Below are positions 10,060 through 23,700 of a stretch of DNA of 64,000 nucleotides, piece by piece; positions within the stretch are counted from its first letter, which is position 1; every line of letters begins with the position of its first letter. The DNA is from Symsagittifera roscoffensis. Lineage: Eukaryota; Xenacoelomorpha; Acoela; Convolutidae. A program made the position numbers and the translations under genes. The notes under the pieces were generated by a model, which was given only the letters and a program-made list of their open reading frames with translations, did not search any database and had not been told where the DNA came from. The stretch is taken from positions 47,944,276 to 48,008,275 of the forward strand of contig NC_087069.1 of the NCBI RefSeq assembly GCF_963678635.1, given 5' to 3'.

Positions 10060-10970
10060 TTGTAACATTCGTCTACTGCAGTCACACATGAGGCTTAAGA
10101 AAAATAGGCCCTATAACTATTGGCTCAAGAGTCAGGGACACTATCTCTTGTGTTTTTCTACCTCAATTCAGTCGGAGCCAATTCGGTTCGTCTGTGACAT
10201 GAGACTACGACTCGTTACAGCTTAAAGGCTACTACCAAAATTATCCCCCCACTCTAGAATTAAGAACGTCCTTATACTTAGGTCTCTAGATACCCAAAAT
10301 ACATGAACGCCGTTAAAAACCGGGTTGGAACAATCCGTTAAGTTACTTTTTATTAGACAGTGGAACTTTGATCCATTTCAGATGGATCAACCTAAAACTC
10401 GCCTTACCTCAACATAACAATTATAAAACACACTCTAGAAATTTAAATTTGTACTCACATTGTAGCACGCTCAAGAACTGGGAGTAATCAAGTCGGTAAT
10501 CAACTCGAGAATCAAATAATGTAATTAAAATGAGTTTAATGTTTGTCAGTTTTAACAACAAGAACAAGTTCGTACTCTAGACTATAATTTCTCGTGAACC
10601 ATTGGGACACTCAAGCTGTCCACCTTTCCACCGAAGGTTCACTCTAGTCCAGTTTAGAATAGTACTCCAGTCAAGTCACAATAATCCAGTTCGTGGGAAT
10701 ACTCTTGTCTCTGTTTCGAATGGGACAGCTCTACTCTAGGTTATTGCTGTGACAGAAATTGCGAATAGCAATTTCCCACCGTTTTATTTAGCAACTTTCC
10801 CGCGCTTGTTACTCGATTGTTCTGACTTCTCTTTTCTGATTTTCAGTTATCGCGAGAAAATCGTGCATGACATGTTCCATTCGAAATTTTGAAAAATTAA
10901 ATTTCACTCCAAAATCAAGTGTTTTTTGCTTCTCTCAAGGTAAAACTTCCGAATATGACCGACTGGCACA
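10060..10970 (-). repeat. 3' LTR of element B (partial, recombinant)
   Basis: The LTR start on the minus strand is at 10970 (TGTGCCAGTCGGTCAT), next to the polypurine-like tract. From 10060 to about 10750 it differs from C's 5' LTR (52325-53015) at only two positions by eye, while 10755-10970 resembles B's own 5' LTR instead. It carries both conserved hairpins (10368-10390, 10755-10775) and TTATCGCGAG at 10847-10856. The U5 side is absent; at 10060 the sequence switches to the older LTR pieces. Confidence 0.75.
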
Positions 10971-11399
10971 TACTCCCCGGACTCGAGATCGATGTCCTCA
11001 TCGCGTGCTGTCTTCTGCCAGTGAGTCCCAGAAAACCGAGTGTTACTCAAGATACAGTGCCAGTGGTCATTTACAGAAGTTTGCAGCAGACTTAAGCTTA
11101 TCTACACCCCAAAATTCACAGCCATGTAAAATTTTCACACTATCGCTAAACAGCAATCAAAATCTGCACACACCTGCACCCTTGAATTCTTGCTTTCCAA
11201 GCCAATCATTTAAAATTTCTTTTGTCCTATTCAATCAGGAAATTGTCATGCAGCATTTTGATTTATATAATAAATATAGTATATTAATAACAATATTTGC
11301 TTTGTTAAAACTTCTTTTTCGTGAATCCAAGTTTCACCCGGATCCACGCTCAAGCCCCCCTTTCCCTCTCAAGACTCAAGATCCATTCGAGCCACCTGC
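10971..11399 (-). other. 3' UTR of element B with polypurine-like tract
   Basis: Non-coding sequence between the second ORF and the 3' LTR, homologous to 30839-31268 in C. The minus strand carries GTCCGGGGAG (plus-strand 10973-10982) followed by TA and the LTR start. The remainder is AT-rich with no recognisable gene. Confidence 0.65.
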
Positions 11400-14300
11400 T
11401 CATCTTGCACTCTTCGCCTTGGAGGTACTGCACCCTGAAGTACTAGATACGGCAAACTGTCTCAACAGTTCCTCTTCATCATCGGAGCTAATCACAATCT
11501 CCTCCCAAGTCTTCAGCTGCTCGTAGGATCGCATCCATTCTCTTTGCTCTTGCAACCTCTTTGCTTGGTTGGGTAGTGCCTTCACCCTAGATTCCCGGTT
11601 CAAACAAAAAGAGTTGTGCAGGCTCAAGCTCACGTTCTTCGCCAGGTCCTCCTCTAGTATCGATTCCCTCGCCTTCGTATTGTCTCTAGACATCTTACCC
11701 ACTCTCTTCCATCCTTTCGTGATTGCATTACGATGGGTTAACAGGGGTCTCTTGAAAGCTTCCGGCCCAATCTCGGCCTGGAACTGTCGATACTCCTTTT
11801 GATGTTTTCTCATGTGATCTTTCGTTGTCATGTACAACCAGGACGTCAGCGTCGCCCGAAACCATGGGAAATACCTCAAACGGCTCCAGACATGTCTGAC
11901 TTCCGTTGGTATGGCGAATACCTTGCACGCAGTCTCAAACAACTCGAGTCTCCTACTGTAGTCTATCGCGTATATTGACTCTGCCGTTGGCGTCCCCGCT
12001 TCCCGATACTTCGTTATATTCTCTTCTATCCATCTCAGAGCCAAGATCGTACTCACTACCAAGATCGTCACCTTCTGTCGGTGATCCGGTAGTCCGATCG
12101 ACCGGATTTCTTCCATATCCCACACCAGGCAAAGGTTCTTGTGATCTGGATACCACACCGTTTGCGCTAAACAGTGGCATGGGCATTCTCCATGGGTGAT
12201 TTCAATGCTCCTGAGGTTACGCTCCCCCGAGGCTTCCAAGAGAGGCTCAAGCTCCATCATTTTCTCATGCATCGTGTCGTTATCTTCCAGGTTTGGAGCA
12301 CTTCCCACAGGTTTTCCGATCACGTTTTGTCTCTCGTGATCGCTTGTGTTCTCTCTCTCCAACTTCAAAATTTCTTCTCCCCAGATTTCACTCAAGTCAT
12401 CTCTCAATTCTTTTGGTACTGTCCCTCTGATTTTTCTCAACAACTTGTGCGAGTGATGCGATATCCGAGCCAACCTCACGCACTTGGGCACTGAGAAGGC
12501 CTTGTCCACCAGTACTCTCTGGCTGGATGCTTCCACCATCACCATGTGCAGTGGGTAGTGACTTCCGCACAAGTTGGCCATCATTGACCCTATCAGCGAT
12601 TTCGCGTTCAATGGCAAGCCATAAGCTTCGCTCATGGGAAATCCCATTTCCGCCTCGAGACCAACCTTCCAGCTCCGGATGTGTTTTTGAGTCACCTGCA
12701 ACACCCCGGGCCATGATTCTACGCTCAACGCCGTCACTAAATGATGTTCAGATTCTAGTCTTTCCAGTGACTGCACACTACACATTCTCGAGAAGAATCC
12801 GAGAGCTGTCGCTATATTCACCGTGGTTCTCGCGTAACACTCCGCTACTATTTGCACTTCACTTTTCTCCCTTTCTGTTATGTCTTCGAACCAAGTGACC
12901 AGGTCTTCTTTTTGAAATGACAGTATTCTAACGCATGACCGTCCATCGCAGGTGTGCTCTCCGTTTCCACACGTCGAATCCAGACAGCTACCCGGCTCCA
13001 ATTTCTTTGCTGACCCGGGATTACTAGTCTTTTCGCCTGGCTCTTGCATCTGAGGTGAAATTAGCTTATGCAGCACACTCAACTTTGCCAGATCTTCATC
13101 TTCCGTTGGTGCTAACCTCACTCGCTCGGTGGTTTCTTCGATCAGACTCGCGTGGGGATGTGGACACCAGGAGGGTCTTAATAGCTTCCATACCACTCCC
13201 AGGTTCGTGGTTAACAAGCCATTTCCATCGCCCATGTTCACTTCAACTCTCTTGTTTGAATGCGGTATGCTCACCACCTCTGGTGTTTTCTCAAGAATCA
13301 GGCCCAGACTCGGCCCCTCTTTTTCCACCGCGTCTATTTCCATCTCCGCTACCTCATGGTTCCTGTGGGCGCCTCCAGCTTCCGAGTCTAAGAAGGGGTT
13401 GTAGGCCATTCCCATCACTCCAGACACATATTGGTATTCCCCCTTCTCGCCGATTCTCGAGTACTGCTCTGACGAGGCCAGGTTACGGTGAACATCATGT
13501 TCTTCTTCGAACTTCTTATTATAAAACCTCCGTACCTCGTCTAGCTTCCTATGGTTCTCTAGGGATAGTCTGGAACCCTCTTCCTTTTCTATTCCTGTGC
13601 TCTGATACACGTTCAAGATGACCGTTGAGACTCTTTTTTCCATGGTTTTGCTTACGCTTGCTCTCTGTTGGCATGCCAGGATGGTGCTATCAGACATCAT
13701 CGACATTATCCATCTCAAGAAACACGTGGCATCCTTTCTTCTGGCCAGGCTCAAGCCTGAGTTGTCCCTGGCTACGTGTTGCATCAGTGCCTGATACACA
13801 TCTAGCTTCTTGCTTCCCAACTTCAGCCTGTCATACGAGGTCAGTGTTTCCAACTCTATCCCCACCAGACTCCAGGTGAACATTAATTGTCCTGCAGTTC
13901 TAACGAAGGGATTCGCCATTAATGGTGGTGCTGATGAGGGTGTCCTCATTGCTTCTTCAAAATGATCCTTCAACAAACTCTGCCAGGACCTCTTCAGATG
14001 ATTTACCATTTCTATTCTATTAACCTCGGCCTTTTGCTGGGTGGCCCAATTACGTCGCTTGCGAGCTACTCCACTGTCCAACTTCTTCCAGCAGTCCTCC
14101 ATTTCTTTCAATGTTTCAAGGGCCACCCACCACGTCCGGGAGGTGTTCCTCGTCTTGTTCCTTTCCAATGGATCACTTGTCACTCGCTTGCCCGTGGCCT
14201 GGTGTGCCTTCGAGATCCATTCTTTGCCGACATCTACTTCCCATGTCTGTCCGTTCGTTGAACCTCTCTTCACGTTTATCCTCTGAGGCTTGAAGTCTTC

Positions 14301-17300
14301 CTCCGATGTCGAACTGGTGGAAACCTCTATTTCCCTCTCTACTTCAAGTGGTCTTCTGAGCTCCGAGCTGCTCTTGTATGCCGCCGTCTTGCATCGAGCC
14401 AAAACCATGGGCGCCGTCTCTCTCAAGTTTCCTTCCGAAACAGCATCCACTGAAGGACTACCCAATCCTTCCACTTCTCTCTTCCTCTTGCGAGTCTTCA
14501 CATCTCTACTTGAGGGTGTTGTGGCTACCATCACTGATTCGACCTCTCCATCCACTCCTTCCAACTCTTGCCTCCCCCCTGCTCGAGCCTTAAGGATATT
14601 AGTACTTTTAATCATATTACTAGTCCCAACCTTATCCCTCTTTATATCATCAACCATTTTATCTACAGTTTTTTGTCTCCGAGTAGAGCTGTCCTCACAT
14701 TTTTCTTCTCTAGTCTTCGATCGTGAATTCCTCAGCTCTACCAGCTTGCTCAGTAGCTCTTTTCTCGCCTTCTCATCCAGGCCCGTTCCTATCAGAAGCG
14801 GTTCTCCAAATCTTACGACTGTGTCCCACAGTTCCTCCTTGAATTTGTCCAGCGTCGTCTCGCTGCCCACTTCTTGATTGAATTCTTCCAAGAATTCCTG
14901 CCAAGCATCGTCCTTCAGTGATCCCAGGAATATGTCCCTGTTCCCTTCGAAAGTGTTCTTTTCCCTTTCCTCCGAGCTCAAGAGTATCATCCCCATAATG
15001 AAGGTCTCACTTGCCAATGGCAATTCCAGATCCTTCCGGGGGGACGGAATCAGGGGTGGTGTGGCAGTATCTACCCAATTCTCCTCGCTCAAGTCTTTCA
15101 ACAGCTCTTGAGTGGTGATCTCCTCCCCTGATGGCCCTGGTTCAGGCGTATTCCCCACTTCCATGTCTTCACCGGCTTCACTGAGAGTTTCATCCATACT
15201 CTCTTCTTCTGACTCATGTCTCCTTCTCTCGAGAATATTCTTAAATCGGTCCTCGACGGGTCCGCTCCTCTTGTCTCCAGGCGTGTCCACGGACAGTGGT
15301 GATGGTGTCGTAGGATCCAGCTTTTTGTATTCCGTCAGTGCTACATGCAGTTGACCTGCTGCATCTAGTTCTGTTCCCTCCTGTCTTATTTCCACCTGTT
15401 CCAAGCCATAGGGTGCCTTATATTTTCTCGTGGCAAATTTCATGTCGTCCACCAATGCGACGTGCCCCTCCATCACGATCATCCTGCCATCATCCCATAT
15501 GGGTAACATGTTCTCAAGTCCCTCCTTCTCTAGAGTTCTCAAGACCTTCCGCACCTCATACCCTGGGGGCTGCGAACCTCTACTCTTTTTCGCTTGCGTC
15601 GTCCACGAATTTACCTTCATCTCGCTGGTATGGAAGTAGACCGCCGCCGTGTAGCCAATGAACAGGGGGTCCCAGCCATCAGTGAAATCCTTCTGCATTT
15701 CCTCCGTCGTCATCCTCGCCATTATGGAGGGAACTACCAAGGGACTATTCATTCCCAAGGTCATCCTCCTGACTATCGGGAACTCAGGCATGGTGGCTGG
15801 GAGGATCTCTTTCTCCATTATGGCCTCCAGCTCCCTCTTAACTAGTGCAAAGCACTCCTTCCAGGCGGGGATTCTCAAGACTTCTCGTCCGTCGGCCGTC
15901 AATGGGTTCAAGTTCCAAAACTTGGGATACATCTCGATGGGACCCTCTCGCTTGCCTCCCATTCTACATTGCATTTGCCCCCTGAAGTTGTACACTATTA
16001 GCTCGGCATCTTTCACCTTTCCAAAGAGTACCGTGTTGCTCATTCGCCCTCTGAGCACTTCCTGCTGACACCAATTTAACGCCGTCCCATCCAGTATACT
16101 GATAAGGCTCAAGTGCGTTACAGAGTGACGATACGTTGTCACCAGGGGGTCTGGGAACGCGTACGTCACTGCTGGACCATAAATGCAGGTCACCACCTCC
16201 TCTAGGCCCCGGATTATCCCCATTGGGTCCGACCTCATTGCCAGGCATAGGTCCGTCAGCAGAGGCATCCCTCTGTTCGTCTTCTACCATTCTTCTCTCG
16301 AAGTTGGATTCTCATCTTCACCCGTCATGTGCCGATTTTGCATCATGAGGTATTGCACTAGCAACGTCTTCAACCCTGCGGCACACTTGTAGGAGCTGGT
16401 TTCAATGCTCGTGTGGACTCTCCCCATAGACAGAGGCTCTCCATATTCCATTAATCGATGAAACGACACCAATTCCCCATGGGTCAAGAGCACTAGTGCC
16501 AGGTACCCATCAACTCGAAGTGTCTCCACTCCCCGACTAAACATGTATGCTGGGCCCATGTTGAACAAGTATCTGGGGTAGACCAAATACAGGGCCAAGA
16601 GCAGGCTGATGGGCATGCCCAGTATCTCCTGCACGAAGGCTCCAAAGATAGTCGCCGTGGTACCGAATATTCCTGCCAAGAATTCCTTCTCCCAGCAAGG
16701 ACTCAAGAACTTGAGAATCTCGTAATCCCTCCGAGTCTTCAATTCGCCTTTGGCGTGCTCTCTCCAGAACCCTCCAATCGTCACTTCATTGGCGGCCGAG
16801 ACAAATCTAGCCACCGTCATGTCTCTTACTTCGGCCAGCTCCAGTTGCTTCTCTAGAAAACTCCAGACTTGTTTCACGAGGAGTGGTGCTTCCTCCCTTG
16901 TCTTATTCGTGGCGTTCTCCAGCCTTGGTGTCAAAAATGGCCACCAGCCATTCTCTTGAGTCAAACGATATTTCAACGATCCTAATTGCTTTTCCGTCTC
17001 GGTCACATTTCTTCTCTCGTTACTGGGACCTCTAGACTTGCTGGTGGAGTTTGTGATCTTCACATCCATACTCCGAAACCACAGGCTGGCCGTTAATTTG
17101 CTTATCGCCGGGTGATCGTCCCCAATGACTGGGCTGAACTTGAGTTGCCTGGCAAAGTTCGATATCTCTAGCAAGAGCACCTCGTCTAATACGATCAGGA
17201 TGTCGGCTAGTCCATAAAAGCCCCTCAGCGCATGAGATATGTCCGCCCATGCCGCCGCCAATTCTGACTTGCGAAGCCTCAGGTTCGACGGCTCCAACTC

Positions 17301-20252
17301 CCGATTGGGAGCTGCCATTAGAATCCGCCATTCATTCCCTTCTGCTATCAGGATCAAGACCGCGTACACGAACTGTAGGGCGGGTGGCATATTCGCGTAT
17401 CCAGGGGATGTGGTGAACACCACCTTCGTCTTGGACCCGAATCTCGAGACAACATTCTCTTGCACTTCATTCATCGCCGCAAACAACGCTTGAATGGCTT
17501 CCCATATCTTCCTTGATGTCGGAATTTCATCGCCCTTTAGTTGCTCAAGAAGTCCCATCGCGTGCAGGTGATCATTCATCCCTGCAAACAACAGCAGCTC
17601 AGGTTCACAGGGCATCTCCGACTTTATTGCCACTACCAGAGTTAACATCTGATTTAATTCAGCTCCTGGCAAAGAGTATATCAAAGTCTCCGGCCAGAAC
17701 AACTTGGGAGACGTTCCTTCGAAATCTGATCCCGCCAAAATGACTACTCTCGCAGCAGCTGGATCTGCTCTATCATAAACTGCCAGGGTTTTGGCCAGCT
17801 GGGTACTCCCACAGGGCTTCCCGTACCTGGGATCTTCCGCCAATTTCGAGCCTTCGTAAGCGGCATCTGGCAATCCCGTTCCTCCCGGATTGAGTAGCTT
17901 GTCTACCACCTTCAACTGTGCCGGGGTTGCCAACCTGATCCTGGCGATGCTAGTTCGGTGCTTGGGAGGTTCTGCTATAAGTCCAGGACTCCCCAGCAGC
18001 TTGAGAGGTCTGTAGTTAATGGGTCCCATGATCGCTTTTGTGGGAATTCCAGTCAGGTCTGTGGTCTCCATCAACTTCGCTCTCGAGAAGTGCGCCTCAT
18101 GAGCTTTCAACCAGTCCACGCAATGATGCCTGTTCAAATCCTCGTGTGACACTCCTTCGATCCCCAGGGTTTCCGCCAATTCTTGCCTGCATTCCAAACT
18201 CTCTAGATCCAGTTCTTTCACCTTCTCAGGATATCTCAAGCGAGCGGTCTCCATAGACTTATTTTCCCGTTTGTTCTCTGCCACTACCACTGAGGATATC
18301 GCCGAGCTTGGAGGTGTTGATGACGTCACCTCCTCAGACTCCATTGGCGTGGCACTCTGCAATCTGGTCTGGCTGCTCCTTGAACTGTCTCTAGTGTCAA
18401 CTCTCGGTCCCAAGCGACCAGACAAGGCCCTTGAGGCAAGGAATGGTGGGTTCGGAGGTGGTCCTAATGTGAATTGGGCTGTCTCTAGCAGATCCGCCTC
18501 CAGCGCATTTATGTGTTCTTGGAAGACGTCGTTTAGCCACTCTGCTCCCCTCGGTCTATCAAAATGGATTCCATCACTGGAGGTGTCTTCAGGGAATCCC
18601 TCTTTCTCCATGCGCTCTGCCACGTCCAACAGTCTGACAGGGAGCACACTCTTCCGGTGGATGTCTCTTATCACCTTGTTTAGGTTCCGCACCTTCTCGT
18701 TCATCTCCAAGGCGTGCTGATCAAACATCATGTTGTAGGGGACAGTACATATCGTCAACAGGATGGGGTCCATCTGAATCCTCAGTTCCTCAAGAAGGCA
18801 GCTCACCTTATCGTGCAGCCTTGTTATTTTCCTCGCTTCACCCCTTGATACATCGTTGGTCCCGACCATCAGGGTCACCGTGTATACTTTGGTCATCCCC
18901 AGCATGTCAAGCGTTGCCAACATCTGTGGCGTGGCAGCTCCAGCGAAACTCAAGATTCCCGTCTGCCAGTGCGATCGGATCCGGGTCAACACCCGCACCA
19001 GGCTGTCCCCTACGATTAGATGAACCGCACCTTCTGGTACCCGGGGTGGCGCCAAGTACTGCACCCAGGCCGCATCATGAAAGCAGTCTCTCCTAGCTTT
19101 CTGCTCCGTACTCCAGTCCAGCCGATTGTGCCTGTGGTACCTCCCCTCTGTATTCTTCTTATAACTCAAGATCACGACACTCCTAACCGGCTGTTCCCTC
19201 CACGTCGGGGGAAGCTCCGGTCTTGCCGAACTCTCGCGACTCTTTTGTCGCAATCTCTCGCCCAGTTCTCTCAGACGCGATGAGCCACCGCTCACCTGAC
19301 TGTCACTCGAGGTCGAGGTTGGGGTATATCCCGGCAGCTCCACATCCATCAGTGGGCGTATGGGTTGCGTCTCTAGGCTACGCAAGGAAGACGTTGCGTC
19401 ATTCGGTATCCAAACTTCCAACCCTTCACTCATGTGTTCTCGGGCCTCGCGGTCAAGGTTGAACCGTGCTCTTGCTCTGGGGGCCTCATCCACCTCCATA
19501 CGTGACTCTGGCCTCGAGCTGGTGACCACTCGCTCCTTCGGCCTGGCTCCCTTCTGTGCATCAAGCTCGCGTTGTCGTTGTTCTATTCTGTCAAATTCCG
19601 ACCTCAGTTGATCACGATTTGCGGCGTTCTCCCGCACCCTTAACTCCTGTTGATGTTCAGCTTTTTGTATCTCAAGCAACCTCAGAGCCTGGTCTCGCTC
19701 GTTGACCGCCTGGTCCCTTTCCAGCTGAACCTTCTGCCGATCCAGCTGAGCCTGATCCCGATCGAGGTTCGCCTTATTCTTTTCCTTCTGCGTCTTCTCG
19801 AGCTCTTTCTTTAGAACACCTAGATCCGGATATGCCTCGGTCGTCTGTTGCGTTCGTGACATCGATGGCACCCTACTCGAGCTCTGGCTTGTGGATCTTA
19901 CTGTTGGCCTAGTCGGTAGTGGGAATTCCCCTGCGCCATATTCGGTATTGTTATTCAGGCCAGGATTCCTTGCCAAGTCAAAACCCCTTACTCCTCCATC
20001 CACATTCCAAGACAACCATATGGTCTGTTCTTGGTCCGATATTCCCTCGGTGGTGTAGCCGATCATCAAGACAGCCTCCGTTGCAGACTCCCTGCACTCA
20101 CCCTGGTCCTCCAACTGGAGGATGGCATTCAGCATCACCGCCATTCTCTCGTCTATTTGGGTGTAGTCCAAGTCCCTCAGGCGTCTGTATAGCTCAGCAA
20201 GAGTGGGCTTCTTCAGGGCCGCGGGCACGGATTTCCATAATCGGTCTGCCAT
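11400..20252 (-). pseudogene. Giant second ORF of element B (broken), SGNH-hydrolase protein
   Basis: A coding region of roughly 2,950 codons, nearly intact with about one break, starting at an ATG complementary to 20250-20252. N-terminal features, numbered from that start: a long charged coiled coil at about 146-235; an SGNH hydrolase at about 405-570, with GDS 415-417, GTND 464-467 and D560-x-x-H563; and a degenerate SGNH-like unit at about 830-1000, with AGSD 840-843 and a GMNDH block at 891-895. Further on, the C-x9-H-x-C-x4-C motif lies at 12933-12986 and HGECPCHC near 12165-12195. The ORF begins about 500 bp after pol, in the env position, but shows no signal peptide or fusion peptide. 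SGNH esterase domains are known in some other retroelements, such as ORF1 of CR1-type LINEs; the role here is unknown. Confidence 0.8.
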
Positions 20253-20751
20253 TCTTCGTGACTTCGGGATGTATACAGGTATGTGTTAACCAGCTCAAGA
20301 ATTACCTTACCAGCTCAAGAATTACCCAACTCAAGAATTCTCTCGAAATGTTCCCTTGCAAATACTTGCTGTAAGTGCCGATTATCGCGAGTTCAATCAA
20401 GGTTTCTCTCTCTGTTTCTCGCTTGAGTATAGTTGGATTTTCAACTTTGTTTTTCAAACTTGATCTGAAAACAGAAAGCATATTGAAACTTGACATGTCA
20501 TGTTCCTAACCTAGAGACCCCCCTTTTACCAGTATGGTTAAAATCTTATCATTTTCATATCACTTAAAACAATTCAATTGGAATTCCCTCAAAAGCATGC
20601 AGATTCATTTTATGTTTTAGCACCGTTAACTCGTTTTAAAATTTAATTGTCATGCCAATCATATCTTAAGATCCCTTTACCTGCGCCGCACCCCAGTACC
20701 TAACTCAAGACTCCTCCCTCACACCCGACTCGATACCCCCATGTTCCCGAC
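20253..20751 (-). promoter_or_regulatory. Spacer between pol and second ORF, with conserved splice-acceptor-like site (B)
   Basis: On the minus strand a TTTCTGTTTTCAG site ends at 20465, placing a possible exon start at 20464, about 210 bases before the second ORF. The same site is kept in C. Env-bearing LTR elements often express the downstream ORF from a spliced subgenomic RNA, so this is a candidate acceptor. TTATCGCGAG, which also occurs in U3, lies at 20382-20391. A run of six to seven G follows pol on the element strand. Confidence 0.45.
20302..20496 (-). CDS. Small 64-residue ORF in the pol to second-ORF spacer (B)
   Basis: A 64-residue frame, lysine- and glutamate-rich in the middle, with no known domain. 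C carries the same frame with the same start and stop and about a dozen substitutions. It ends about 50 bases before the second ORF's ATG. The acceptor-like site falls inside its first ten codons, so a spliced RNA would lose its ATG; it may be a chance frame or an upstream ORF. B and C are too similar overall for its conservation to prove selection. Confidence 0.25.
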   Translation of the reverse strand: MSSFNMLSVFRSSLKNKVENPTILKRETERETLIELAIIGTYSKYLQGNISREFLSWVILELVR

Positions 20752-23700
20752 TCAGGCGATGCTCAAGTAGTACTTCTTATGAAGATACACCATTATCTCA
20801 GTTTCTGCAAAGACCACATGTAGGATAGCGTACAATTCCCTCGGGCTCAGTTTGCCCCTGTTTGGGTCATACACCGGCATTGAGACTTCTGTTATCCCTC
20901 TTTCAATCATGAAGTCTCGTAATCTTGTTAATGCCAATATCACGTGTTCGGGATCGATTGTGTTCCTGTCATTGACCCTCGTTACTAGGAAGCACAGATA
21001 TTTGCCCGGGACTTGTGCCACTGACGGTGGAAGCGCTGCCATCCCTCCCAGTCCTGGTCTCTGTCTGAACAGAAACTCCACGTTCTGGTACTCTCTTCTG
21101 AAGTCAGTTTCCAATCTTGATTTGAAACTCATGTCCACCGTGATGCAGATCGCGCTAGTCCTGTTTGACAGGATGAAGTCACTATCCGTTATCATGATGT
21201 TCTCCGAGTACTCATTGGGTATTTCAAATTTCGTTTTGAAATTCCGACCTATGGTAGGCTCCGGCTCTTCTTCTTCCAGTTCCAATTCGCTTGTTTCTCT
21301 CACTTCCTTGAGCTTCTTTATCATCAAATTTTCGGTGTGGGTAAGTCCTACCCCCACTCCCCGGACAAAAAAATTTATCGACGTCCCCGTCGATACTGTC
21401 GGGTCTGAATTGTCCTGAGGAATGTCCAGTGGCCTGTCTGTTGCCGTCCATCCGAAAAGAGGGTCCTCTGTCTTCATGTAATTTGCCGCTGATACATCGA
21501 CTTGTTGAATGCTTTGTCCTTCGTGGTTCTCGTCTTTGACATCGGGCATCCACTCTAGTATCCTCAAGTTCGTGTTCTCCCTCCTCTCTATCTCACTCTG
21601 CTCGAGATCCGTCTCTAATTCCGGCGTCGAGTGGTCTTCCTGCGGATAATGACCACCATCGTCAATGACCTGCCATTCCTCTCCGGCTTCCAGTTCGCCT
21701 GCCTTCAGTAATTCCTCGCCCAAATTGTCTGGCTGTATCTTATCGATCAAGAAGTCATCCCCGTACCTGTTGTACCTCATGCCGGTGCGTTTACGATTGC
21801 CAGTCCTGGTTTCCGGTGGTGTTGGTCGATCCGGCTCCATCCACTTCGGCACCTCGTCTTGCTCCGGGTCGTTCCAGTCTTCTTCTACAAATGATCCTGC
21901 ATCAGACCCCACTCCTATCTTTTCATTGTCGTCCAAACTCAAGTTCTCATTACCATCATTTTTCTCTCGAGTACCTTTCTCATTCACTTCACACGCTGGC
22001 TCTACCACCAGGTACTCAAGACCCTCCATGTCCTTCGGTATGCACCAATCCTCTGGGGACGGGACGTGAGGCTTCAGATTCTCATAATGTGCCGCTCGCC
22101 CAGTACTCAAGCGATAGAACCGTCCTTGTTGATGAACCTCCGTTATCATGAATGGTCCCCTCCACTTCTTGAGTAGTTTCTTTGTTCCCTTGGGCGGTAT
22201 GACATTTTGGAAGACCCACACGTATTGGCCCACTTCATATGGCTTTGCTCGTAATATTTTTTCGTCATATTTCCTGCGTTGCCTCATTTGCGCTTGCGCC
22301 GTGTTCCTCCTGCATAGCTCGTTCAACTCCTGTTGTCTTTTGATCGCTTCTTTCACGTATGCCTGAGGCGACGTCCTTTTCCCCTCGTATTCCGGGTAAA
22401 AGAATGTCAGAGGCATTGCTCTCTCCCTGCCCGTCAACATCATGAAAGGACTGATGCCCGTAGTTGAGTGCTGTGTACTGTTGTAGGCTCCTACTACCTG
22501 TGGCAGGTATTTGTCCCAGTCCGTCATGTATCTTGAGCAGTACACCCTTAACATGTTGACCAGTGTCCTGTTTTGTCTCTCTACCAACCCATTGGTCTGC
22601 GGGTGATAGGTCGTCGAGTGTGCTTGAGCAATGTGCGATCTCTTCATCAATTCTTTTGTCAAGTCCCCCACAAAAGCTTTGCCGTTGTCCGACTGGAAAG
22701 TCATTGGACAACCATACCGCGATATCCAATGCGTTATCAGATGATCACATGTCTCTTCGGCCGAGGCTGTCTGGCACGGAACCGCTTCCGCCAACTTTGT
22801 GAAGTGATCTATTATAACCAGTATCTGGTTGTATCCCGACTCTGTCATGCAGATTTTTTGATGGTCTATCTGCACCACTTCATTGAACTCCGAGCTCTCA
22901 ACGGACTTGAGGGGAAACTTCATCTTCCTTGGGTCTTTTACCTGGAGACATGCCAGGCAGGCATTCACCCATCTCTCGCAAGCTTTTCTCATTCCCGGCC
23001 AATCAAATCTGTGAAGTATCCTTTGTTGTACTTTGTCTATCCCCTGGTGACCCATCTGGTCGTGTGATCTGAAAAGCACCTCTGTCTGGTACAATTGTGG
23101 TAGTATGATGAGGTTGTGTTTGTGTAATATCTTTTCCTCATCTCTCCTCTTGCACGCTACCACTCCATCAGCTGTGTGGTAAAGTAAGTCTTTCTTTTCT
23201 TTGTAGAACTGGCTCAAGATCTTGTAGCTGTCTTCCTCAAGTTCCCCCTTCTCCTTGACCCCCGACTGGATCCATTTGGAGAGGTTACTTGTCATTTTGT
23301 CATTCTTCTGGGCTCTTATTAGGTCTGACAGCCTATATCTTGCCTTGACATGCTCCTTTAGCGCCATGATCTGTCCATTCATCTCACCAGGGTTGTGGAT
23401 GTCATCACTCAGTTTCACGCATATCATTCTTTTCACGATTTTCATATCATCTTCTGGCACCAGATTCGTTCTGATGTTTGAGTTGCATGATAGTTCCCTG
23501 AATGGTTTCCTTGCGACCGCAATTTTCTCAAGTTCCTCACCACCTCGCATCTCCTGTGTGTCCATGTTGTATGTTCCTGAAGATGGATCCGTCTGTAACT
23601 CCCTGTCGTGGTGCCTTGTCTTCTCTTCCGCCAGTATCATGCACAGACTGTCCTGGTTTTCGCTGCTCTCATCCGAGTCTTCATCCCATCCTTCACGCTC

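Noticed and set aside
10867-11526. 219-residue plus-strand frame across B's 3' LTR and 3' UTR
   Set aside because: It crosses the LTR boundary, lies antisense to the element, shows no domain, and its counterpart in C is not maintained.
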